This document shows, one piece after another, positions 35,735 to 47,792 of a DNA stretch of 64,000 nucleotides. How positions within the stretch are numbered: the stretch's first letter is position 1; every line of letters starts with the position of its first letter. The stretch covers positions 6,561,001 through 6,625,000 of the forward strand of contig NC_088922.1 in assembly GCF_038396675.1 (NCBI RefSeq). The letters are read 5' to 3'. The position numbers and the translations under genes were made by a program. The notes beneath the pieces are model-generated. The model had not been told where the DNA came from. It did not search any database and saw only the letters and a program-made list of their open reading frames with translations. The stretch is from Hydra vulgaris. Its lineage: Eukaryota; Cnidaria; Hydrozoa; Anthoathecata; Hydridae.

Positions 35735-38229
35735 CTCATAAAAATTGTATCTGTGTATACTTCTAACTTGAGCATTGTACAGAAGGGCTTTTAAATCAGC
35801 ACCAGAAAAGTTCTCAGTCAATTGAGCAAGTTTACTTATATCGACATCACCATGCAACTTCATATGATGCAAATGTATACGAAAAATATCCTCGCGCTCA
35901 TTTAAATTTGGTAGTGTACAGTGCAAACTTTTGTCAAACCGACCTGGCCGTAACAGAGCAGGATCGATAAGGTCAGGTCTAGATGTTGCAGCTAAAACAT
36001 AAACCCCTTTTAAACTTTCAATTCCATCAAGTTGGGTTAATAACTGATTTACAACTCTGTCAGTTACACCTGTATTATCATGTCCCCTCCGTGGAGCCAA
36101 TGAATCAATTTCATCAAAGAAAATAATGCATGGACAAGCACGTCGTGCTCTTGCAAAAACATCCCTGACATTATTCTCGCTGCTACCTACATACTTACTT
36201 AAAAGCTCTGGACCTTTTACACTTATAAAATTTAATTGAGACTCAAAAGCCACAGCACTAGCTAACATTGTCTTTGCAGTTCCGGGTGGACCATACAATA
36301 GTAAACCTGAAGTCAATTTAACAGGGCATGATTTAAACAGATCAGGGTAAAGAGCAGGCCATACTAAAGTTTCTTTTAAAGTTTTTTTAACAAAATCTAA
36401 ACCTCCAATATCTGTCCAGCATACTTTTTTAGGTTTGTGAAGTTCAACAGTATGTAGAGAACATGATTTAAAATTCTCAAGACAAACCTCAACATCTTCA
36501 GATTTTAGAACAAACTTCCTTTTGTCACTTTTAATTTCTAACAACTTATTGTAAATAATGCGTTTACAAAGAATAGAATAATCTTTAGGGTTGCTACCAT
36601 TTAGTTTTTGTTTTAAATTTAAAATATAGGAGTCTGAAAAATCAAGATGAATTTCACAGTTCATTGTTTTGGCAATGTTTTGCAGAACACTTTTAAAACA
36701 ACTATATTCTGAACTATTTTGCTCTTGAATATTTATATATTTTGAAAATAAGTGGTTATTTGTTTCTGGAAGCAAACTTCTGTGAAGGTCATTAACAGAT
36801 GAACATGTTGCAATAACAAAAATTTTTTTTTGTTCAAAAGCGATTCTCTCTATAATGACTTGAAATATTTCTGCTAAGCGCTGAATTCGTAAATCTGCTG
36901 CAATACCTTCTTCCACTAAGTCAACAGTAGGTATTATTTCATTGAGATCATCAAAGACTAGTAGAGCTGGTTGACTTTGAACTGCACGAATATAAGCCTT
37001 CTCCCAAAAATCACGAATGGAATCAACTTTCTTTCCACGTAATGAAATGTTATCTACAAAAACAGTTCGATAGCAAAACGGTATTTTTAAAAAAGAGCTT
37101 GCAATCAAATTTAAAAGATATGACTTTCCGCATCCAGTTGAAGTTGATTCTCCATTTCCATAAAGTAAGACAACCTGATTAGTAGAGCACAATGAATTAT
37201 CTTTCTTAGAACATTCATTATCACTGATATTAAAACAGGCTCGAAGTTCTTTGATAATTCCATTAGAGACTTCATCATTGGAAAGCAATCTCTCATCATA
37301 AACATGAGAGGAAAAGTCCTTTTCATTATCATCAACAGCAATAAACATTGTACTAAAACTATTGCAATGAATTAAACAGAAGACATTGTTTAAAATACCA
37401 ATAATTTCAACAACAACTTGAATGCACTCACCTATATTAAAAATAAGAAGTGTACCTTGATTCATTACAATGGATTCAAATGCAGCAGACTCTGTCAAAT
37501 AGGTAAGAAAACAGTCTTTAAGTTTTTCTTTAATGTCAGATGCTAAAGGAGTAGTATGTAAAACAAAGCCTTTTGGATGCATTATATTGTCATGATAACA
37601 ATTAATCTGTACAAAGGATCCACTTTCTATCTGAAGTTGTTGCAACAGTATAGGATGAACAAACAAAACAACTTTGTTTGTATTTTGAAATAAGGTATTC
37701 CATATTTGCTCTGGCAGAAACTTAACTTTTAAAACAATTTTAATTTGTTCTTTTGAACTATTTGGTTCTTTCAACGATAACTGAATTAAATAATTTACAT
37801 CTTTCACTATACATGAAGATTTAAAGAAACAAATGCTCTCACTTGCTAAAACAGTATATAAAGGAAACTGACTTTTCTCAAGACATGACTCATTTGTTCT
37901 GGCATAATTACAGTCAATTAAAAGGGGTAATGATACAATAGCTTGAAGACAAACTTCTGCAGAAACATGATTGCAATATGATAAAGGCTTTAGGCTTTTT
38001 GAACAAGTTAAATCAGATTTTTTCAATTTGTAATATTTTTCAAGACCAAACAAATTTATCAAATAATTAATAAATAACTTATCTGATAAATTTGTTGGTT
38101 TACGTTCAGTTAAGTCAGCTTTGCAGACATGTTTTGTGCTAACAGGTGGATTATTAAAATCATGAAACAACAAGTGCACTTCAGTGTTCTCTTGAAGATA
38201 AACTGTGCAATCTAATGGATCAGTAACCT
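35735..38229 (-). CDS. PEX1: PEX1, large exon with both AAA+ domains (D1 and D2)
   Basis: PEX1 with PEX6 forms the peroxisomal AAA+ hexamer that extracts ubiquitinated PEX5 from the membrane. This 2,495-bp exon encodes the rest of the N-domain, D1 and D2. D1 has a Walker A-like GCGKS near 37120, preceded by an unusual insert (GNGESTSTGCGKS), and Walker B LLVFDD near 36955. D2 has GPPGTAKT at about 36270-36292, FFDEID near 36115, and the strongly PEX1-specific runs NFISVKGPELLSKYVGSSE, GHDNTGVTDRVVNQLLTQLD, AATSRPDLIDPALLRPGRFD and FSGADLKALLYNAQ. The Gly before the Walker A Lys is Ala (codon 36275-36277, GCA). Acceptor TTTAG at 38230; donor GAG|GTAATT from 35734. No stops or frameshifts. Confidence 0.97.
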
Positions 38230-38439
38230 CTAAATTGAAATAAAGAATTTGTTTTAAAATATGCTAAATATATTAGAATACCTAGTAATACCTAACAGCT
38301 TTTTTTTTTTAAATTCAATCATTAATTATGTATATAAAATACTATATATAACAATATGTATATAACAATACTATTGGTCAATATACTTTGAAATTATTGA
38401 TCAAAGTATATTGGAAAATATACTTTGATCAACATTTTT

Positions 38440-38935
38440 GGGTACTTTTGGTCATGATTTAAGTTAAAGAGAACTTGACTTAATCATAGATAGAGCATGG
38501 TACTAGAGCTATGAGCTATGCAGATGCCTCAGTCCTGCTAGTTAACCCAAAGTAATAACATAGGGCTCTTTATGTATCCTCCACAATGCACACCAAATGC
38601 ATTAATAAGAATATCATCTATGCGCATTACTGATCAACAAAATTATTCTGCTTACCCCTCAAGTTTTTGCCTAGTCAGCCTTCTACAAGGCAATAGCTGG
38701 ATGCAGTTAAAATCTGACAAGATGAGTATTTTTATAAAGACACCATCTGTAGCTTCTACAAATTCAAGAGCCCCAATGCAGGGGAATTTTAAATTAGAGT
38801 TTATATCTCCAAGCCATTGTCTAGAAATGCGAATCCTACAAGGTAGCAGGGACATAGGGCAGGTAGTTCTAGATTACATGTTATCAGTATTAGAGTGATC
38901 ATGATGATCCAAAAACTAAACTGACCAGGAAATTC
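38440..38935 (-). mobile_element. 5'-end-only fragment of the LINE family
   Basis: Plus-strand sequence from TTTTGGGTACTTTTGGTCATG to about 38935 is collinear with 44440-44815, and its middle is the reverse complement of about 53160-53345 upstream of the near-intact ORF2. So this is the promoter/5' UTR part of the LINE in minus orientation, with no ORF2 or 3' end attached. Confidence 0.8.
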
Positions 38936-39356
38936 AAAAAAAATATATATATATATAAAATGAAATATTAAAATTAAATTGAAATTAAAAAAGCTTTTTC
39001 GTTAAAATTGTTTTAGAAAACATAAAGATAAATTAATTTTCTACAAAGATTAGGTGTGAGATGGTTGTAAATGTTGCATATACAAATAATGTTTCACAAT
39101 AACAGAATAGATCATCTAATAGAAAAACTTTAGCATAATGTGAGAATGATAACTAAAATGTGGCCTGAAAAATAATTATTAAAGACATAAGCCAATAGTA
39201 ATTTCTAGAGATAAGAAACATTAATAAATTGTGACGAAGTAAATAAAGGATTAAAAAAATTAGTTAGATATCTATCATAATGCCATTTTCTTAATTTCAT
39301 GAGATTATGAAAGGGTTTATACTGTGATTGTTTGTTTGATTGTTCTTTTATGTTAA

Positions 39357-39568
39357 TACAAGTTGCTTTTTGAAATAAAATATTTTCTAGTAACAAATGT
39401 ATACACAATAGAAGTTGCTTTTTGAAATAAAATATTTTCTAGTAACAAATGTATACACAATACAAGTTGCTTTTTGAAATAAAATATTTTCTAGTAACAA
39501 ATGTATACACAATACAAGTTGCTTTTTGAAATAAAATATTGTCTAGTAATAAATGTATACACAATACA
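39357..39568. repeat. 52-bp tandem repeat, 4 units
   Basis: Unit ACAAGTTGCTTTTTGAAATA...GTATACACAAT; units differ by one or two bases (acaag/gaag, tttctag/tgtctag). Confidence 0.95.
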
Positions 39569-39654
39569 AAAGCTATTTTTAGCTATTGGATTATAAAAAT
39601 AAAAAATGAGCATATCATTTAAAAAAAAATATTGATCACTTTTTATTATGTTTC

Positions 39655-39840
39655 ATAGCAAGGTATTAAACAGAAGTTGTATAATGTTGTATAATGTATA
39701 ATGTATTAAACAGAAGTTCTGTATAATGTATACCTTGCACTTCTGTACAAGGTATGCATTATACAGTTTACCTTGTACAAGATATAAATTATACAGCATC
39801 TCTAACATACAATATACAATACACCTTGTGCTTCTGTATA
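39655..39840. repeat. Inverted and direct repeats of a TGTATAATG / CATTATACA motif
   Basis: Multiple overlapping short repeats (AGAAGTTGTATAATG, CAAGGTATGCATTATACAG, TACCTTGTACAAGATATAA) that can form alternative hairpins. No coding content. Confidence 0.7.
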
Positions 39841-40410
39841 ACATTTTTAAATTTGTTAAGAGCAGATCTTATCACAATCAGACATGTGGTTATTGAAAAC
39901 CAGTTGAAAAAAGATAAATTTTAAAATTTATACCAAACTATAATCAGAATACATGATTAAAATCAAATAGTTGTAGAAAACTGAAATTTACTTTGAGCGA
40001 AAAAGAAAACAAATAAATTTAAATTTCTTCTTTTAAACCCAAAAAATATTTGCATCAACCAATTTTACTGACTTTGGAAATTGTTTAAACCAATATTTAA
40101 AAATGAGAAAATAACAAAAAATATTAAATTTAATTAAATTCAAAAAAAAAATTATTTGGATTTAAATAAAAATAATTAAAGATAAAATAAATAATTATAA
40201 AAATAACAACTATGAATTTTCCTAAGGTGACAAAATTAATGGTTTAAGTCCATATGTATCGAATATTTATTTTACTAACAATGACAATGAGCTAATCATG
40301 ACAATAATAATAATAAAAATAATAATAACAAAAGCAATAACAATAGCTTATTTTTTAGAAGGGCAACATCAGTTGGTCTGATGATGGTCCAACAATAATA
40401 ATGAATTATT

Positions 40411-40429
40411 ATTTAGTAGTAGCAGCAGC

Positions 40430-40463
<34 letters not shown>

Positions 40464-40507
40464 ACAGTAGTAGTAGTAGTAGTAGTAACAGTAGCAGCAG
40501 CAGCAAC

Positions 40508-40553
<46 letters not shown>

Positions 40554-40591
40554 ATAGTAGTAGTAGTAGTAATAGTAGTAGCAGTAGCAGC

Positions 40592-40668
<77 letters not shown>

Positions 40669-40760
40669 CAGTAGTAGATAGTAGTAGTAGTAGTAGTAGC
40701 AGTAGTAGTAGTAGTAGTAGTAGCAGTAGTAGTAGTAGTAGTAGTAGTAGTAGCAGTAGC

Positions 40761-40828
<68 letters not shown>

Positions 40829-40880
40829 CAGTAGTAGATGTAGTAGCAGTAGTAGATGTAGTAGCAGTAGTTGTAGTATA
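40411..40880. repeat. (AGT)n/(AGC)n trinucleotide microsatellite, about 470 bp
   Basis: Nearly pure GTA/AGT repeats with interspersed AGC and AAC variants and one 1-bp slip near 40680. The Val- and Ser-rich open frame over it is an artefact. It lies 40 bp past the donor of a PEX1 exon, within the intron. Confidence 0.97.
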
Positions 40881-40921
40881 TTAATATAACATCAATAACA
40901 AAAAGTTAACAACTTTAATAC

Positions 40922-41036
40922 CAACTTTAACAGGGAAATAATTTTGAGTAGATAGATAAACAAGGAATACCATTCCTGATTTGACCAAAGAAATTTGATT
41001 TAACAATTCAGTTTCAATATATGCATGATTCAACTC
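40922..41036 (-). CDS. PEX1: PEX1, N-domain exon
   Basis: Encodes ELNHAYIETELLNQISLVKS then GMVFLVYLSTQNYFPVKV plus one base. Human PEX1 has ELHAVSLEQHLLDQIRIV...AIFPVWVDQQTYIFIQI here. Acceptor TTTTTAG at 41037, donor G|GTATTA from 40921. The leftover G joins AG at 38229 to give Glu, then VTDPLDCTVYLQENTE, matching the next human segment (IPAASYGRLETDT). Confidence 0.9.
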
Positions 41037-41644
41037 CTAAAAAAAGTTATATACTTTCAAATCTTATAAATAAATTCAGAAAATAATTGTATTCTAAAAT
41101 ATTAACTTTATCTTGTTTATCTTTGTAATGACATCGCAAATGGAGGAAAGGATTGTTTAACAGTAAAAAGTAAAAAAAAAAGTTTTATGAAGAAGAAAAA
41201 TCAAAAACATTTTGGAAAAAATAAATAAATGTATAAACAAGAATAGAGGTTTTAAATAAATAAAAACAAAAAACAAGAAAAAAACCAAAACAAATAAAAA
41301 CAAAGTTAAAAGAAAAAAGCCTTTGAAAATGGAAAATAATAAAAAAGAACTAAAATTTTTTCTAATATTTTATGGAAACAAAAGAAAAAGAACAATTTTA
41401 ATTAATTTTGTTTATATGTCGTGTATTTATGTATAAAAAAATGTTGAATGTATTTATTTTTTTGCATTTTTCTCTGTCAATTTAGTTATTGTTGCTTTTT
41501 CTCTATCTTATATTTACTTTTGTTTAACTAATCTATGTAATGCGTGATATTGGCTTTAGATTGTATGTAGTAGTGTATGTATATATTTTTTAAATTTGCC
41601 TTTATTTTGCTTTTTTATATTTTTCTACGAAAATTTTTTTTTCT

Positions 41645-41699
41645 CACTCATTCTGAACTTATGTCATAAAAATTTTATGACATAAGTTCAGAATGAGTG
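41645..41699. repeat. Perfect palindrome, 27-bp arms, 1-bp centre
   Basis: CACTCATTCTGAACTTATGT... and its exact reverse complement around 41672. Isolated, with no obvious larger element. Confidence 0.93.
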
Positions 41700-41769
41700 C
41701 AGTTTATTTTTTTTATTATTTCCTTGTCTTAATATTTTTTATTTTATTTGTTTATTTTATTAAGGAATC

Positions 41770-41830
41770 ACTCCATTGTCTAGTTTTTAACTATATGAGT
41801 GACACCGAACCTAACTTTGTAAATTATAAT
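41770..41830 (+). repeat. LINE 3' UTR scrap related to 13808-13853
   Basis: TCACTCCATTGTCTAGTTTT...ATATGAGTGACACCGAACC is the counterpart of the hairpin-bearing 3' UTR of the second LINE family at 13.8 kb, in opposite genomic orientation. The hairpin stem is partly eroded here. Confidence 0.65.
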
Positions 41831-42119
41831 TAAATTTGTAATTTTTGATTTTAAATAAATTTGGTTAAATAAATGGATAAATAAAATAACAAAATATAAA
41901 GACTGTATGCAGTCCCAAAGTTTTTTTAAATTGCATTTTACTAATTTTGAAAGATAAAGTAATTGATAAAAATAAAATGAAAACAACAATTCATAGCGAT
42001 TTTTTTTCAAAAAAAAATTTTGATTCACTCCCAACAAGACTGCAAACAGCCACAAAAATTTAAGAGTTACTAGAAAATAAAGAATAGAGTTAAAGAGCAA
42101 GGAAATGGTTGACAGAAGA

Positions 42120-44815
42120 ACTTTTTTTTTTTTTTTTGTTTTTTTTGTTATTCACCTCCTCAAGGACAAGAAGGCCACTACAGATGAGGAGGCTACTTAA
42201 TAGTGGTTATAACCCTCTCTCAATTCTATAACTCTAAAACACGAACCTTGACGAACAAGGCCGCTGCGCGGAGAAACAAATTGAGCGCAGCAAATAATTG
42301 AGTTTTGTTGGTGTTAAAATTTACAAGCCAATGCAAACCACAATCTTTTACAGAAGTGAGATCAGATTCAAGATCGGCTGTCTGTTCTAAGCGATCAAAA
42401 AAGGAGAAGTTTTGTCAGGACAGAAGTAAAAAATCAGTCATCAGCAAAAAGAGCTACTTTAGATGTAAGGTTATCAGGAAGATTATTAATGTAAATAAAA
42501 AACAAAAAAGGACCAAAGATAGAACCTTAAAGTTACTGGAAATGAAGAAGAGTGTTGGGTTTTGAGGATGACTTTAATAAAGCGGTTAGAAATAAATGAT
42601 TTGGTAATCTCAAAAACATTTTCAGATACACCATAGGAAATAAACTTATGGAGAAGACAAACATGTTGAACTTTGTTAAAAGCCTAAAAAATTTAAAGAG
42701 CCTCTCCACCTCCATCTAGTGAACAATAAAATCTTTCAGTCACAGCAGTTAGCAAGTCAGCCATAGAACGAGAGGATCGAAAACTGTATTGATTGTCTGA
42801 CAGTAAGTTATTTGACTCAAGAGGGGTGTCAGAAATTTGTTTATCAAAGACTAAAAGACCTTGCTAAAAACAGAAAGACTGATCACAAGTAAATTGGAGG
42901 GGTCAGAATGTTCTCTGTAGTTTTTGAAAATTGGAAAAACAAGTGCCATTTACCCAGCAGGCAGGAAAACAAGACTCAGTCAAGCACTTATTAATTTTGA
43001 GATATTTTAATTATTAGTTTTGAGAGAATTTAAGAGAGTTCTGGAAAACAATTTTGTAAGGCTAGGACAGGAATATTGTCTGAACCACAAGCCGTAAAAG
43101 TGTTTAAACAAGATATGACTTTAGCAACCCAAGCTGGAGTGATTTCAATGTCTAACAATGGGTTAACCTGTTTAATTGGAATGGAAGGAAGAGAATGGCT
43201 ATAAGATTCAATAATTGTATTAGAAGAAAAATTCTTTGCAAATTGTTATGCCTAAGCCTTGGGAGATCAGTCCCATGAGTGAGAGATTGAATGTTAGATC
43301 CACCTTTGTTAACAACACTGTTAAAGATTTTCCAAAATCTCTAGGGTCTAACTTTTGAGATATGAGATTTAGTGAGCTGAGAATAATGGAGCTTAGCATC
43401 TTACAGCATCTTTGTACATCGTTTTTTTGCAACAATAATAGCCTTTTTGTTCTCAAGAGAGTTGTTCTTTTAAAAAAGATGGAAAAAATAACTACAATTA
43501 GATATAGCAGCTGCACAAGAAGATGAAATTCATGGAGTAGAATAATGCTTGACTTAGCACTGACGAGAAAGAATGTAAGCTTCCATTCCTGCCTGAATCC
43601 AGTAGGTTACGTAGGAGGCACATTTTTCAGAAGAGAGGGAGAAGATATCAGCCCAAGGACATCTTTAGGGTAGTAGTAAGTAATGCAATGATAGGGTGAG
43701 TCTGAAAAGGAAGTATGAAATGAAAAATTTAAAGAGGTCATTGCATGATCAGAACCACCTAAAGGAGAAAAAGGAGAAACTGAACACAAGCTAGGATTAG
43801 AGACAAGACATAAATCAAGGAGTGAAGGTAAATGATTAGGGTTGTCAGGAAAATGAGTCCCAAAGTTAACTATTTGTGTAAGAGATTGAGAAAGGCAGAA
43901 GTTATAGGCTTTAATGCCAGCAGGACCAGTGGCATTAGAGCCAAGCAATTCAGTGTGATGCATTTAAGTCACCAATAACAACAATATTGGCAGGTGGGTA
44001 AAGGGAGAGGGCATGGTCAATTTGATCAGAAAATACATCTGAAAGAGTGCAGTCTAGGGAAGAAAAAAAAAAAAATAAAGAACAAAGAGAAAGGTGATAG
44101 AATGAAGAGGTGCTAAGTGGAAGCATATAAAAGAATTATCAAAGAATTTAAACCTGATTTCATGACAAATAGGTGAACTGATGCATATAAATATCCCTAA
44201 GCCAAGCCTGTGACTATTGGAGTCTTTGTGAATCAAAGGATAGTACCCATCAAAACTGAGATCAGAAGAAGGAATAGCAGAGTTTAAATTAGTCTCACTA
44301 AGAGCAAGTAAGTCTAGTGAACTTTGCTAGAGGTAAGATTCAACTGATGGAAGGTTGATTTTCAGACTACAAATATTAGGAAAAAAATATATTAAAACAG
44401 TTAGGCGGTGGGGATAGTTTTTTATGTTTAACATTTTGGGTTACTTTCGGCATGATTTAAGTTTAAAGAGAACTTGACTCATTCATAGATAGAGCACAGC
44501 CTCCTAAGCAATAAGCTATGCATTTTCCTCAGTCCTGTTAATTAACCCTAAGTCATAACATAGGGCTCCTTATGTGGCCTCAACAATGCATTTAACATCT
44601 GCCCAAGATAAGTATTTTTATTGAGACACCATCTATAGCCTTTACTCAACCAAGAGCCCCGAGGGGATTTTCAAGCCGGAGTTTGTTTCTATCAGCCTTT
44701 GCCTAAAAAAACACACTCTACAAGGCAGCAGGGCATGGGGCAGGTAGTACTGGGTTACATAATACCAGTAGCAGGGTGATTGTGATGATCCTGAACCTGA
44801 CCTGGAGTAATTAAA
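42120..44815 (-). mobile_element. LINE copy with endonuclease and partial RT, poly(A)-tailed, internally deleted
   Basis: On the minus strand: 5' UTR (44815-44440), endonuclease (about 44330-43600: NFCLSQSLTQIVNF, FPDNPNHLPSLLDLCLVS, GGSDHAM), RT from about 43240 to 42310 ending LHWLVNFNTNKTQLFA, then directly a 3' UTR (GCGCAGCGGCCTTGTTCG...) and a poly(A) tail (poly-T, 42121-42148). Compared with the copy at 53.7-56.7 kb it lacks the roughly 230 residues after NFNS.KTQ and has a different 3' UTR and tail. Many stops and frameshifts. Confidence 0.85.
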
Positions 44816-44935
44816 AGGAGCTAACAGTACCTTAAAACTATGGGCATGATATTTTGGAAATGCATTAGGAAAAACATTACATCCAAAAGAATACTAGATA
44901 TTAAGATGAGCATAAGTTTTATAGTTGGACTTACT

Positions 44936-45195
44936 TGCTGGTAACTTAGCTCACATTGCATCAGAGATTTAAGTGGAACACAAACATTATTATAGTAACT
45001 TATAGGTGAATGAACACTGTGCCAGAAGTTCAGACAGAACACTAACATACAAACTACAACTTATGGGTGAGTGAACACTGCGCTAGAGGTTCAGACAGTA
45101 CACTAACATACAAACTACAACTTACAGGCGAGTGAACACTGTGCCAGAGGTTGAGATAAAACACAAACATACATATATAGTAATTTACAGGTGAG
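44936..45195. repeat. About 62-bp tandem array, 4 units
   Basis: Units share 'gtgaacactgtgccagaggttcagac..aacacaaacatac'. They sit between two copies of the LINE 5' end (44440-44815 and 45290-45420), as repeated 5' UTR monomers would. Confidence 0.8.
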
Positions 45196-45289
45196 TTAAC
45201 ACAGTAAATAAGACACCTCCAACTATATAGAAGACAATAAAAATATATCAGTATAGGCATGACAGATATTAGATAGTATTGATGACAAG

Positions 45290-45420
45290 AAGTTCACTTC
45301 TAATAGCATTTGCTTGGAAAGCAAATCCTTCAAGGCAGCAGGACATGGAACAGGTTACACTGGATTACATTTACAGATAGTAGGGTAATCATGATGACCA
45401 TATGCCTGACTTTACACAAC
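45290..45420 (-). mobile_element. Second copy of the LINE 5' end
   Basis: Matches about 44690-44810 and 38800-38930 (CAAGGCAGCAGG.CATGG..CAGGTTACACTGG) at clear but imperfect similarity. Same orientation as the LINE below it. Confidence 0.7.
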
Positions 45421-46826
45421 AAATACACAAAAAAAGTGTATATACAATACCTGACATTATAAGGATAGATAAAAAATAAGTGTCTATACAACAATCAAAA
45501 CAGATGAAATGGCTAGTCAATACATTTATTCAAAAACTGAGCAATAATAGTCAAAACATAAATTAATATTAAAGAACAACTATTAAAGAGATAATTGCTT
45601 TATATTTTTAGATATGCTTGGCTATGGTCAAACCTCAAACATAGATAACCATTCTTTAAACCATATAAACTTGTCTTTGTTAATAATTTATTATGCAGTA
45701 TTATGCAATTTTATGCAATTATTATGCAATTAAAGTTATAATTATGTTTCAAAAATATATCATTGTTACAACTATTTTTACATTTTATTGTATAAAAACA
45801 ATTTAAATGTAATGATTTTTTAGTTTGGGTTGCATTTTACAAACATTTTTTTACCTTTAATGTGATTGTTTAGCTATTGATTCCAATAAATTAAAATACT
45901 TTATGCCTAGAGGTCTTTAAAGAAAATTTTCTTAACTGAACTTGAGTGTATGCCTAAATGTATTTAAAAATTGCTAGTATTTCACAATGGATTAAATAAC
46001 AATTTATGATTAAAAAACTTCAACATCTTTTTAGAAGTTATTTATGATTAAATAACTTCAACATAACTATCTTTCTAGAAGATAGTTATGTCAAAGATTT
46101 AATAACTTCAACATAATTATAATTCATGAAATCTAATGCTTTTAATCAATGAACAAAATTTAACTTAATCTCAATTTCACTGCTTTTTTTGTTTTGGTTG
46201 CAAGATATTTTTTTGTTTGGTTACAAGATATTTTTTTTATTTATTCATGTCAAGAGAAATCAACAGAAATTTCAAAAAAAGATCTGATAAATGTCATATA
46301 TAGTAGTTTCACCATTTTGTTATCAAAGTATTTATCAGTATTATCGTTGCTTTCTTTTTGCTGCATTAGAAGCTACACGCTCATGTTGCCTTTTACATTT
46401 ATTACATCAGATACTTTTCAGATATCTCTGAGTACCATCTCTGTTTCCTTTAAAACAAAAACTTAAACCACTCAAGAAACTTTAATATGCTTTAGTTTAA
46501 AGTCTTGGATGTGAAAATGTTAAAAAAAATTCTAAACTTGTCTACAAGTGTCTTATTTTTTATATATAATTTATTTTAGTTTTTTTCTTAAAAAAAGAAG
46601 TTTAAAAATTTAAATCATACTTTTAATTCCATGCTAATATTACATCAGAACTATTATAACAGAATTATTTTATCAGAATTACATCAGAATTACATTATCA
46701 TTATAATATTAAATTATAATTAAATTATTAGACATGAATAAAGCCAGAATATGGCTAGAAAATAAATAAATAACAATGTCAAAAATAATAATAATTTTTA
46801 TTTTTTATTGTTTTTATTGTTTTTAC

Positions 46827-46913
46827 CATTATCTCCCAGTCATTTTTTTTAAGAGGGCAAACAGAGATACGAGATGCAGGAAAAACTTTTCTTCCATATA
46901 AAGAGACTGTAAT
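46827..46913 (-). CDS. PEX1: PEX1, N-domain exon
   Basis: An 87-bp, phase 0/0 exon: ITVSLYGRKVFPASRISVCP then LKKNDWEIM. It corresponds to the human segment ...SCQQVEVEPLSADDWEIL. Acceptor TATTTAG at 46914, donor ATG|GTAAAA from 46826. It connects PYIK (exon at 62002) to ELNHA (exon at 41036). Confidence 0.85.
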
Positions 46914-47792
46914 CTAAATAAAAATTAAAGAAAATTTCTCTGACAGAATTATAATCTTATAATTAACATTTTAAATTAAACATAAAGTTAACAAACATAA
47001 AATTTTTTTTATCTATTTGTAAAAAGAATAACATAATAATTCAAATAATGCAGACAAATATTATATAAAATTTAATTTATGTTTAAAATTAGTCAAGAAT
47101 TCTGAGTCACTTAAGAATCATTTAAGCAGCTTGCAAAATTTGAAAAATTTTAGGTCAGCACGAGAGTGCTGTACTCAGGTCGACAAAAAATATATTTGGA
47201 TTATCTGCTTTCTGTTATGAAAGGGGTAATAATTAATTGCTTATAAAAGTATTGATTTATAAAAGCTTAGCTTTAGAGACAACAATATTTTAAAGAATGT
47301 AGCAATTAAACTTCATGTAAGTATATAGCAAATTTAAAAACTAGTGATTTTTTAGTTTCAAAGTTGTTTTTTAACAACAGCAATTGTTTCATTTTAAAAT
47401 TTTTGGTAAACTTTAAGTTAAGAGTTGAATTACTTATTAGGTATGTTTTTAAACAAGAATAAAGATTATTTGAATAAGAAATATTATGGTGCTGTTTGTA
47501 AATTTTTATTAATTTTATTTAGGGGTCAGAAAAATTTGTATGCGAAGATATTCACTGATAAATTGTGCATATATATTTATGTAATTATGTGCATAACTTT
47601 TTTCAATTTTAAATCATTAAAAACTTTTTTCAAAAAATTGTTTCAAAAAATTGTTTCAACTAGACAGAGAGACCAAAAAACGAATTTTAATTCTAGTTTT
47701 CATAAAATTTTTATTTAATGTGCTTTTGAAACAAAAAATTATCAGTTTTAATAATAGAATAAAAAGTTAACAACTTTTAATTCCACTGTTAA

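Larger units (their letters stand above)
38230..40921 (-). other. PEX1 intron with LINE scrap and arrays
   Basis: Contains a 5'-end fragment of the LINE family (38440-38935), a 52-bp x 4 array (39357-39568), an inverted-repeat region built on 'ttctgtataatgtataccttg' (39655-39840), and the trinucleotide tract at 40411-40880 immediately downstream (in gene sense) of the next exon. Confidence 0.8.
41037..46826 (-). other. PEX1 intron holding LINE copies
   Basis: Includes a perfect palindrome (41645-41699), a LINE 3' UTR scrap (41770-41830), a LINE copy (42120-44815) with a 62-bp array and a second 5' piece (44936-45420). The remainder (45430-46820) shows nothing except a small hairpin near 46060-46090 (AACATAACTATCT/AGATAGTTATGT). 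Confidence 0.75.

Noticed and set aside
40401..40889. Poly-Val/poly-Ser open frame
   Set aside because: Pure trinucleotide microsatellite with a frame slip.
46194..46466. 90-codon plus-strand frame
   Set aside because: Phe/Ser-rich, no start context or motif; lies in a PEX1 intron on the opposite strand.
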